64,000 nt of DNA from Heterodera schachtii. Taxonomy: Eukaryota; Nematoda; Chromadorea; Rhabditida; Heteroderidae. Positions 36,482 through 44,179 of this stretch are shown piece after piece. The notes under the pieces are model-generated. The model did not search any database. It saw only the letters and a program-made list of their open reading frames with translations, and was not told the DNA's origin. The first letter of the stretch is position 1; each line of letters starts with the position of its first letter. Made by a program: the position numbers and the translations under genes. The stretch covers positions 795,134 through 859,133 of the forward strand of contig SIJG01000046.1 in NCBI GenBank assembly GCA_023374025.1, read 5' to 3'.

Positions 36482-39178
36482 TTACGCATCCATGACGATT
36501 CGGATTTTGGTTGTTGCTTTATCCGCTCTGATGACTGCTCTGTGTGGCAAAAAATGCAGTGGCCATGCACTTGATGGTGACTCAGGTGGGCCGATGTATT
36601 CGATGACCGATTGTTGAACTTGCTCGTCCAAAATTGCCTGATATTCGTCAATCAGGTTGAGGCTGCGCAGCTTTTTGATCAATGAGACGAGCCTGGCCTT
36701 GGCTTGGTGTATGTTGCTTGGAAGAGAATCGACTCTGTCGTTCCAAGGCAAGGCGACTTGGTATCGGTTGTTGACGAACGTGAGGTTCTTTTTGAAGTAG
36801 ACCATCACATGATCCTGATCAGTTGGTGTTGATGTGTCATCCATGCCGATCAGGTTTAATCCAAAGAAGTTGTTGAGCTGCTCGTCCTTCTTGACATCAT
36901 CTTCGGATGTGAAGACTTCCTTATCTTCTTTGGTTGATTCGAACGTGACTGATTGATTGGCTCCTTCTTGGTCAGTGCCATGGACTGACATGACGAATGT
37001 CACGTTCGGCGTTTGGTGCATTTCGATGCGTCCTGATCCGCTGAGGATTTTGCCGATTTTGGATCGGCACAGTGTGAAGCCGCTTGGCAGCTTTTCGATT
37101 GGTTGAACCTGCAGTTCGTGCCAGACATCAATTCCGAGCATGATGTCTGGTTGGCGTTGCTCATGTGGAGGATTGAGCTTTTGTTGTCTCAACTCTGTCT
37201 TGTCCAGCTCTGACAGTTGAATCATTGGCATGTCGTTGACCAAGAATTTCATGGCGTTGAGGTTGAAGATGAGCTTTTCCCCGCTTGTGCAGAGAAATCC
37301 GAGCTTGACCAGATCGCTGATGTATCTCTTCGGTTCGCGTTCTCCAAAGCTGGTCAAATGGCATTCTTCGGTGTGGACCACCGGGAGGTCCAGTAGCTCT
37401 GCAGCTTTTGCCGAAATGAATGACCTGTGGCTGCCTGGATCAACGAAAATTGCCGCAATCATGCTGAGATGCGGTCGTGCTGGATTGAAGACCGTTGACG
37501 TTGCGGTCATCAGCAGTGCGCGAGTGTCGCTTCCGTTTACGGCATTGCACATTTGTGATGCCGTTGCTGCGGGTTCGTTGCTTTCCGCTTGGCTTGTGCT
37601 TGGCACGTTTTGTTGTGGTTGCCCAAACATTGCTGCTGTGATTTGGTTTGGTGGCTTGCTTTCGCCGTGGCACAATGCTGTTGGATGTGGTTGTTTGCAT
37701 TTGAAGCATCTTTTTGGTTGCGGGCAATTTCCTGCTTGGTGATTGCTTTTGAGGCATTTGAAGCATAATGCCTTTGTGCGCAGCACTTCTCTTCGTTGTT
37801 GAATTGTGCTGAATTTCCGGCATTCTTCGTTCCAGTGGTCGTTACCACAGAAAATGCACGGACTTGGAGGCTTGCGTTGATTGAATGTCGCATTGGCCTG
37901 TTGAGTTGGAAATTGTGTTCGATTGTTGGAAGTGCGCGAGTTTCTTTGTTGCGTTTGTGGTGCGCGAGGCCTTTGTTGCTGCGGCCTATATTGAGGCTGT
38001 CTGCCATGCAGCCTTTTGTGATTGTCATCCATCGCTGAGGTTATGAATGTGCGTTCCCTTTGCTGCGGGATTGGTGCGCGGTCTCGGAATTTTGATGCCG
38101 AGAAATTTGGCTTTTGCGGTTGCGGCCGTTGTTGCTGCGAGTGTCCGTACTCGCCCATGACTTCTTGAATTTGTGTTTCTTTGCGCACCGCTTCGTTGAG
38201 TACGTCTCGGAACTTCGTAGTGTTCCAGTGTGCCGGATTTTCTCCCTTTTTGGTCAGGATTGTGCGCAGAAATCCGGGAGTGAGCTTCTTTTCAAGCATG
38301 AGGAAGGTTGGCGGGCCTTCAATGTCTTCTCCGGAGTTGTTGAGTTCGCGTGTGAGCCTTTCGAGGTGCAGGAGGAATTCTTTTGTGTCGCGCAGGTTTT
38401 TGCAGGGCTTGAGGTTTGCCAATTCGAAATGAAGTGCCCTTATGTGTTCGTCCGGTGCACCGTATGTGTCTTTCAGTAATTGTAGGGCCGTGTCGTAATT
38501 GTTGTCCTCCAGTCGAAAGCCGGCCACGAGTTCACGGGCCTCTCCTCCGAGCAGGTTGCGCAGGAGATTGAACTTCTCCGCTTTGCTGAGCGCATGTGTG
38601 CCGATTGCCGATTTGAACGATTCGTAGAACTCCGGCCATTTGCGTTTGTTGCCGAAGAACTTGTCCAGCTGAATGGGCTGGAATTGGTAGAACGGAGGAG
38701 TGAAAGACGGCGTCTTTGTTGTTTGTTGCTGCGCGGTGTGTTGTGTTGCTTGTGCATGGGCTATTTGAGCGTCCCGCTCTTCTTTGTCCGCCTTGTTGCG
38801 GAAGAGTCGGGCTTGAAACGTGAGTGTGCCGATTAAGTCGCGCAAGTCGCGCAGCTTGAGTGCTGCTTCGTCGACTTTGTCGTTGATTCGCTCCTTCTTT
38901 TCGAATTTGTTGAAGTCTGCTTCTGCCGGATCGCGTTCCAATGCAGGCAGCTTGCGGAGTAAATCTGCCCATGCAGTGAGTGCTTCGCGCACATCATCGA
39001 GGAAGATGTCCATCGTTTTGGCATCTTTTTGAACTTTCTCCAATTGAATTTCGAAGTTGAGGGCATTTTCGAGATTTGATGCCGATTGGTCGGCTTGGAT
39101 GTTCAACTCCGCCGCAGTTCGGCTGCGGGAGAGAACTTTGAGTGCAGCGCCGAGTTTCTGTTGAATTGGTGCGGCCAT
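36482..39178 (-). pseudogene. gag-pol: Gag-protease-RT N-terminus, ends at an internal stop (898 aa)
   Basis: Second Gag frame, starting at ATG 39176-39178. Residues 1-160 are charged and helical. DUF1759, the structural Gag of BEL/Pao, spans about 165-315. A basic Gln/Arg/Pro linker (345-435) precedes three nucleocapsid zinc knuckles of CX2CX3-4HX4C form (C441, C472, C491). The DUF1758 retropepsin-like protease follows, with its active-site loop read as DPGS at 580-583, where D-S/T-G is usual. RT begins near 755 (FGLNLIGMD, then [10 protein letters not shown] near 803). The frame stops at TAA 36482-36484, inside the conserved RT stretch ending MDA, and the same frame continues open beyond it. 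This looks like a nonsense mutation of one continuous Gag-Pol frame. Confidence 0.85.
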
Positions 39179-39753
39179 TGATTGTTGGTTTGCTGTTGCT
39201 GTACTGCTTGATCAGCTTGGGTGCGGCTGCTGCTTGTTTGTCGTTGCTTGCTGCTTTTGTTTTGCCGCTTGCTGTGCTTTCTGTTGATTTGCTGCACTTG
39301 CTGCACTTGCGTGGTTGTACTGCTGACACGAAGGTCAAGCAGTACACCTTGGGGTTCCCGCCGTTTGACTTGTTTGTTTGCGTTGATTGTGCAACTGCTG
39401 CCACGAAGAGCTAGCAGTTCACACCGATTTTCCCTTGGCGAGGATTGGGTACTGTCACTACGGAGAGCGAGCAGTACTTGAATTACTGACGGCACAGAGA
39501 CCGACCAGTAATTTTACCGATTACTTATGGCACAAAGACCAATAAGTAATTTGAAAGTGAAATACTAATGGCACGGAGACCAAAGTAGTAAGTCACTGTT
39601 TCCCCGTGAAACTACTGCTGGCACGAAGACCAAGCAGTATTCCACAATTTCCCACTTTTGCTCCCCCCTTTTTGATGTATTCAAGTTTGGCTACGGAGAG
39701 CTCAAACTTGATACTTTTTGGAATTTTTTCTCAAAAAAATTCCCCACCAGTTG
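36683..39753 (-). repeat. 3071-bp tandem duplication, unit 1
   Basis: This unit is followed immediately by a second copy at 39754-42824. It covers Gag residues 1-832 and most of the leader including the hairpin array. The copies look identical along their whole length. At the junction, ...CCCCACCAGTTG is joined directly to TGAGACGAGCC. The bases bordering the breakpoints do not match, so no microhomology is visible. Confidence 0.95.
39317..39711 (-). promoter_or_regulatory. Leader hairpin array, duplicated copy
   Basis: Same eight hairpins as 42388-42782, shifted by exactly 3071 bp as part of the tandem duplication. In a transcript from the 5' LTR this copy would lie between the truncated first Gag and the second Gag-Pol frame. 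Confidence 0.85.
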
Positions 39754-42249
39754 TGAGACGAGCCTGGCCTTGGCTTGGTGTATGTTGCTTGGAAGAGAAT
39801 CGACTCTGTCGTTCCAAGGCAAGGCGACTTGGTATCGGTTGTTGACGAACGTGAGGTTCTTTTTGAAGTAGACCATCACATGATCCTGATCAGTTGGTGT
39901 TGATGTGTCATCCATGCCGATCAGGTTTAATCCAAAGAAGTTGTTGAGCTGCTCGTCCTTCTTGACATCATCTTCGGATGTGAAGACTTCCTTATCTTCT
40001 TTGGTTGATTCGAACGTGACTGATTGATTGGCTCCTTCTTGGTCAGTGCCATGGACTGACATGACGAATGTCACGTTCGGCGTTTGGTGCATTTCGATGC
40101 GTCCTGATCCGCTGAGGATTTTGCCGATTTTGGATCGGCACAGTGTGAAGCCGCTTGGCAGCTTTTCGATTGGTTGAACCTGCAGTTCGTGCCAGACATC
40201 AATTCCGAGCATGATGTCTGGTTGGCGTTGCTCATGTGGAGGATTGAGCTTTTGTTGTCTCAACTCTGTCTTGTCCAGCTCTGACAGTTGAATCATTGGC
40301 ATGTCGTTGACCAAGAATTTCATGGCGTTGAGGTTGAAGATGAGCTTTTCCCCGCTTGTGCAGAGAAATCCGAGCTTGACCAGATCGCTGATGTATCTCT
40401 TCGGTTCGCGTTCTCCAAAGCTGGTCAAATGGCATTCTTCGGTGTGGACCACCGGGAGGTCCAGTAGCTCTGCAGCTTTTGCCGAAATGAATGACCTGTG
40501 GCTGCCTGGATCAACGAAAATTGCCGCAATCATGCTGAGATGCGGTCGTGCTGGATTGAAGACCGTTGACGTTGCGGTCATCAGCAGTGCGCGAGTGTCG
40601 CTTCCGTTTACGGCATTGCACATTTGTGATGCCGTTGCTGCGGGTTCGTTGCTTTCCGCTTGGCTTGTGCTTGGCACGTTTTGTTGTGGTTGCCCAAACA
40701 TTGCTGCTGTGATTTGGTTTGGTGGCTTGCTTTCGCCGTGGCACAATGCTGTTGGATGTGGTTGTTTGCATTTGAAGCATCTTTTTGGTTGCGGGCAATT
40801 TCCTGCTTGGTGATTGCTTTTGAGGCATTTGAAGCATAATGCCTTTGTGCGCAGCACTTCTCTTCGTTGTTGAATTGTGCTGAATTTCCGGCATTCTTCG
40901 TTCCAGTGGTCGTTACCACAGAAAATGCACGGACTTGGAGGCTTGCGTTGATTGAATGTCGCATTGGCCTGTTGAGTTGGAAATTGTGTTCGATTGTTGG
41001 AAGTGCGCGAGTTTCTTTGTTGCGTTTGTGGTGCGCGAGGCCTTTGTTGCTGCGGCCTATATTGAGGCTGTCTGCCATGCAGCCTTTTGTGATTGTCATC
41101 CATCGCTGAGGTTATGAATGTGCGTTCCCTTTGCTGCGGGATTGGTGCGCGGTCTCGGAATTTTGATGCCGAGAAATTTGGCTTTTGCGGTTGCGGCCGT
41201 TGTTGCTGCGAGTGTCCGTACTCGCCCATGACTTCTTGAATTTGTGTTTCTTTGCGCACCGCTTCGTTGAGTACGTCTCGGAACTTCGTAGTGTTCCAGT
41301 GTGCCGGATTTTCTCCCTTTTTGGTCAGGATTGTGCGCAGAAATCCGGGAGTGAGCTTCTTTTCAAGCATGAGGAAGGTTGGCGGGCCTTCAATGTCTTC
41401 TCCGGAGTTGTTGAGTTCGCGTGTGAGCCTTTCGAGGTGCAGGAGGAATTCTTTTGTGTCGCGCAGGTTTTTGCAGGGCTTGAGGTTTGCCAATTCGAAA
41501 TGAAGTGCCCTTATGTGTTCGTCCGGTGCACCGTATGTGTCTTTCAGTAATTGTAGGGCCGTGTCGTAATTGTTGTCCTCCAGTCGAAAGCCGGCCACGA
41601 GTTCACGGGCCTCTCCTCCGAGCAGGTTGCGCAGGAGATTGAACTTCTCCGCTTTGCTGAGCGCATGTGTGCCGATTGCCGATTTGAACGATTCGTAGAA
41701 CTCCGGCCATTTGCGTTTGTTGCCGAAGAACTTGTCCAGCTGAATGGGCTGGAATTGGTAGAACGGAGGAGTGAAAGACGGCGTCTTTGTTGTTTGTTGC
41801 TGCGCGGTGTGTTGTGTTGCTTGTGCATGGGCTATTTGAGCGTCCCGCTCTTCTTTGTCCGCCTTGTTGCGGAAGAGTCGGGCTTGAAACGTGAGTGTGC
41901 CGATTAAGTCGCGCAAGTCGCGCAGCTTGAGTGCTGCTTCGTCGACTTTGTCGTTGATTCGCTCCTTCTTTTCGAATTTGTTGAAGTCTGCTTCTGCCGG
42001 ATCGCGTTCCAATGCAGGCAGCTTGCGGAGTAAATCTGCCCATGCAGTGAGTGCTTCGCGCACATCATCGAGGAAGATGTCCATCGTTTTGGCATCTTTT
42101 TGAACTTTCTCCAATTGAATTTCGAAGTTGAGGGCATTTTCGAGATTTGATGCCGATTGGTCGGCTTGGATGTTCAACTCCGCCGCAGTTCGGCTGCGGG
42201 AGAGAACTTTGAGTGCAGCGCCGAGTTTCTGTTGAATTGGTGCGGCCAT
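39691..42249 (-). pseudogene. gag: Truncated Gag-protease copy (852 aa)
   Basis: First Gag frame after the 5' LTR. Residues 1-832 are identical to the other copy. The frame then crosses the duplication junction into leader sequence and ends after 20 unrelated residues. It keeps the coiled-coil-like N-terminus, the DUF1759 Gag region (about 165-315), three zinc knuckles (441-453, 472-485, 491-503) and the DUF1758 aspartic protease region (about 560-700). It loses the start of reverse transcriptase. Because it is nearest the promoter it would be the first product translated: a Gag-protease without polymerase. I infer that it arose by the tandem duplication and not as a designed short form. Confidence 0.85.
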
Positions 42250-42387
42250 TGATTGTTGGTTTGCTGTTGCTGTACTGCTTGATCAGCTTGGGTGCGGCTG
42301 CTGCTTGTTTGTCGTTGCTTGCTGCTTTTGTTTTGCCGCTTGCTGTGCTTTCTGTTGATTTGCTGCACTTGCTGCACTTGCGTGGTT
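42250..42387 (-). promoter_or_regulatory. Unstructured CAGCAA-rich leader before Gag
   Basis: In transcript sense this 138-nt stretch is rich in CAGCAA, GCAAGC and CAACA repeats and poor in U, so it should have little structure. It leads straight into the Gag ATG at 42249. The contrast with the hairpin array just upstream suggests a two-part leader: a structured part, then an open ribosome approach. The same stretch is repeated at 39179-39316. Confidence 0.5.
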
Positions 42388-42782
42388 GTACTGCTGACAC
42401 GAAGGTCAAGCAGTACACCTTGGGGTTCCCGCCGTTTGACTTGTTTGTTTGCGTTGATTGTGCAACTGCTGCCACGAAGAGCTAGCAGTTCACACCGATT
42501 TTCCCTTGGCGAGGATTGGGTACTGTCACTACGGAGAGCGAGCAGTACTTGAATTACTGACGGCACAGAGACCGACCAGTAATTTTACCGATTACTTATG
42601 GCACAAAGACCAATAAGTAATTTGAAAGTGAAATACTAATGGCACGGAGACCAAAGTAGTAAGTCACTGTTTCCCCGTGAAACTACTGCTGGCACGAAGA
42701 CCAAGCAGTATTCCACAATTTCCCACTTTTGCTCCCCCCTTTTTGATGTATTCAAGTTTGGCTACGGAGAGCTCAAACTTGA
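42388..42782 (-). promoter_or_regulatory. Array of eight leader hairpins with a CUYYGU loop
   Basis: Eight hairpins lie between the primer binding site and Gag, at 42388-42416, 42464-42490, 42520-42548, 42552-42584, 42591-42621, 42632-42662, 42684-42710 and 42752-42782. In RNA sense each has an outer stem of 6-9 bp, one unpaired base on the 5' side, a 3-bp inner stem and a 6-nt loop. Outer stems differ completely (GUACUGCU/AGCAGUAC, AUUACUUAU/AUAAGUAAU, UCAAGUUUG/CAAACUUGA) yet stay complementary. Inner stems also covary (GAC/GUC, GGU/GCC, GCU/AGC). Loops are CUUCGU, CUCCGU, CUCUGU or CUUUGU. The third and sixth have mismatches. The conserved shape suggests a repeated protein-binding or packaging site; the function is not known. 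Confidence 0.85.
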
Positions 42783-42790
42783 TACTTTTT

Positions 42791-42814
42791 GGAATTTTTT
42801 CTCAAAAAAATTCC
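42791..42814 (-). promoter_or_regulatory. Perfect AT hairpin upstream of the hairpin array
   Basis: GGAATTTTTT (42791-42800) and AAAAAATTCC (42805-42814) form a perfect 10-bp stem around a 4-nt loop. It lacks the CUYYGU loop of the neighbouring array. Repeated at 39720-39743. Confidence 0.6.
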
Positions 42815-42878
42815 CCACCAGTTGCAGTTCCAATACTGCTTGAAGTCGCTCAGTTGCTGGTGCTGTCGAGGGGGTCGG

Positions 42879-42896
42879 TCCCTGCCAGGGTCGCCA
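42879..42896 (-). promoter_or_regulatory. Primer binding site, probably tRNA-Arg
   Basis: Two bases inside the 5' LTR, the minus strand reads TGGCGACCCTGGCAGGGA, which would pair with a tRNA 3' end TCCCTGCCAGGGTCGCCA. The terminal CCA fits exactly. The G discriminator and the GGGTC acceptor strand resemble animal tRNA-Arg 3' ends. The tRNA identity is inferred, since the host tRNA is not in the window. Confidence 0.7.
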
Positions 42897-42898
42897 CT

Positions 42899-43722
42899 TG
42901 TCCGATCACCACCCGTTGATTGATTGATTGGTTGAGTTGAGCTCCGTTGAGCTGCTTGGAGTTGGCCGAGTGCGCTTGAGTTGAGTGCGGTGCAGGTCGC
43001 CGCGGTGGTGTCGACAAGGCCCGAGGAGTTCGGGCGTTGAAATTTGCCGGGAGGGGAAGCAGGAAGTGGGACGGGAAACTTGTGCCGGGGTCAAACGGGG
43101 GGCAAGTGCAGAGGAAAAATTCACACCAAATTTTATCTCAAACTTGGGTAATTAAACCGAAAAAGTGGACAATGGGCGGACAAATGGGGGAGGAAAATCC
43201 GGCCAAAGGCCACAAATTGAAATGTGAATGCAAATGGCCCTATTGGCTGATCACACAAAAAAATCGCAATTGAAATGGTGAAAATGGGCCAAAATTGGAG
43301 GACATGAAGTTGGAGCAGTAACAAGTAAATGTGAGCGAGGGTAATTGGGACAGGACAAATGAGCGCATGGAAATGGGGGGAGGTGCGCATGGAAATGAAT
43401 TGGCCAGAGGGGGCCAAAAATGGGACAATTGGGGCGGTGAATGGGGCCGAGGGGTTGGAGCTGTTCAGCTCCCAAATTGTTGTCGATTTGGAGAAATGAA
43501 GTGCTGTTTGTTAAGCACACATTTAAAGGGAACGAAAATGGGGAGAGAATTTTTGGGTGATAAGGAACGGAATTGCGGGGGGGGGGGGGGGGAGTGACAG
43601 CCGCTGATAAGGCGGCAATTGCACATCGGACCATTTTTAAATTGAATTGATTTTTGGTTTTTGTCCGATGTGCATTTTGGCACAAATCAAATAATTTGAT
43701 TTTCGAAACCCGTGTTTCGACA
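42899..43722 (-). repeat. 5' LTR (824 bp)
   Basis: Carries the element's promoter by analogy with other LTR elements; no specific core promoter could be assigned. It is bounded by TG...CA. The G-run at 43577-43592 is 16 long. The inverted repeat GCACATCGGAC/GTCCGATGTGC is at 43621-43631 and 43663-43673. Only about two substitutions and two indels separate it from the 3' LTR. Confidence 0.9.
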
Positions 43723-43726
43723 GGCG
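43723..43726 (+). repeat. BEL/Pao target-site duplication, right
   Basis: GGCG directly after the LTR ending in GACA, matching 28087-28090. Removing the element and one copy restores a continuous CTCTCG-type sub-terminal region of the hAT-like element. Confidence 0.75.
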
Positions 43727-44171
43727 AGAGTTGAAAATACACCACTAAAGATTAAACTTTTGAGCAGTCAGAAAAATATTTAAATTTACGTGAAAAAATA
43801 TCATTAATCTCTTTCTCTCCTTCCTTAATCTCTTAAAATAAGAAAATATATTTTTGGATATATCAAAATTAAAATGTGGTGTATTGGCTAAACCTTCTGC
43901 CTTATATTATTTTTCGCTTGGGTTCAATTTTTATTATATTTTATGTTTTTTGAAAAATTTCCGATTTCCGATTTACGAAAATTTTTGGGTTCTCGGAATT
44001 GCCATCCCTGATTTGAGAAAAACTCTCGCCTCTCGTCCTCTCGCCTCTCGCCAACTCTCGTGTTTTTGGGGACTCTCGCCTCTCGCCAAACTCTCGCTCT
44101 CGTCTTTTTGAGGACTCTCGCCTCTCTCCAAACTCTCGCTCTCGTCTTTTCTGAGACAAGTCACACCCCTG
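43727..44171 (+). repeat. hAT-like element, right part with CTCTCGCC array
   Basis: The first 300 bp after the BEL insertion are AT-rich filler. From about 44022 to 44155 there are roughly a dozen CTCTCG units in imperfect tandem (ACTCTCGCCTCTCG and AACTCTCGCTCTCGTC), then the terminal repeat. An apparent ORF through this array on the minus strand (Arg/Glu/Ser repeats) is a product of the tandem repeat and not a gene. Confidence 0.75.
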
Positions 44172-44179
44172 GTAGATAC
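44172..44179 (+). repeat. hAT target-site duplication, right
   Basis: GTAGATAC, exact copy of 28002-28009. Confidence 0.85.

Larger units (their letters stand above)
39754..42824 (-). repeat. 3071-bp tandem duplication, unit 2
   Basis: Second copy of 36683-39753, next to the 5' LTR. It carries a Gag frame cut at residue 832. Confidence 0.95.
28091..43722 (-). mobile_element. BEL/Pao LTR retrotransposon with envelope-like ORF
   Basis: A 15.6-kb element on the minus strand, or 12.6 kb if the internal 3071-bp duplication is discounted. Transcript order: 5' LTR (43722-42899), primer binding site, structured leader, Gag-protease-RT/RNase H/integrase in one frame, envelope-like ORF, purine tract, 3' LTR (28909-28091). 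The Gag (DUF1759 type), the A17-type region after RT and the integrase layout place it in BEL/Pao. By eye its G+C is near half, far above its surroundings. The near-identical LTRs show a recent insertion. The duplication and the stop codon in RT suggest that this copy cannot move on its own. Confidence 0.95.
28010..44171. mobile_element. Non-autonomous hAT-like transposon, split by the BEL/Pao element
   Basis: The ends CAGGGGTGGGAC (28010-28021) and GTCACACCCCTG (44160-44171) are inverted repeats with one mismatch, matching the CAGGGGTG-type termini of hAT elements. Identical 8-bp GTAGATAC copies flank them. Without the nested retrotransposon the element is about 526 bp (28010-28090 plus 43727-44171), far too short for a transposase, so it is a MITE. 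Its sub-terminal parts are packed with CTCTCGCC/CTCTCGT repeats. In known hAT elements such sub-terminal repeats bind transposase; that role is inferred here. Confidence 0.85.

Noticed and set aside
28225..39850. Many plus-strand and alternate-frame open frames across the retroelement
   Set aside because: They mirror the high-GC Gag, Pol and envelope frames in other phases, have skewed low-complexity composition and lack any recognisable domain. They are shadows.
42388..42782. CRISPR-like array
   Set aside because: The repeated part is a short loop inside palindromic stems with varying stem sequence and irregular spacing, within a retroelement leader in animal DNA. It is not repeat-spacer structure.
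43941..44164. Arg/Glu/Ser repeat open frames on the minus strand
   Set aside because: They are translations of the CTCTCG tandem array of the hAT-like element and have no other protein features.
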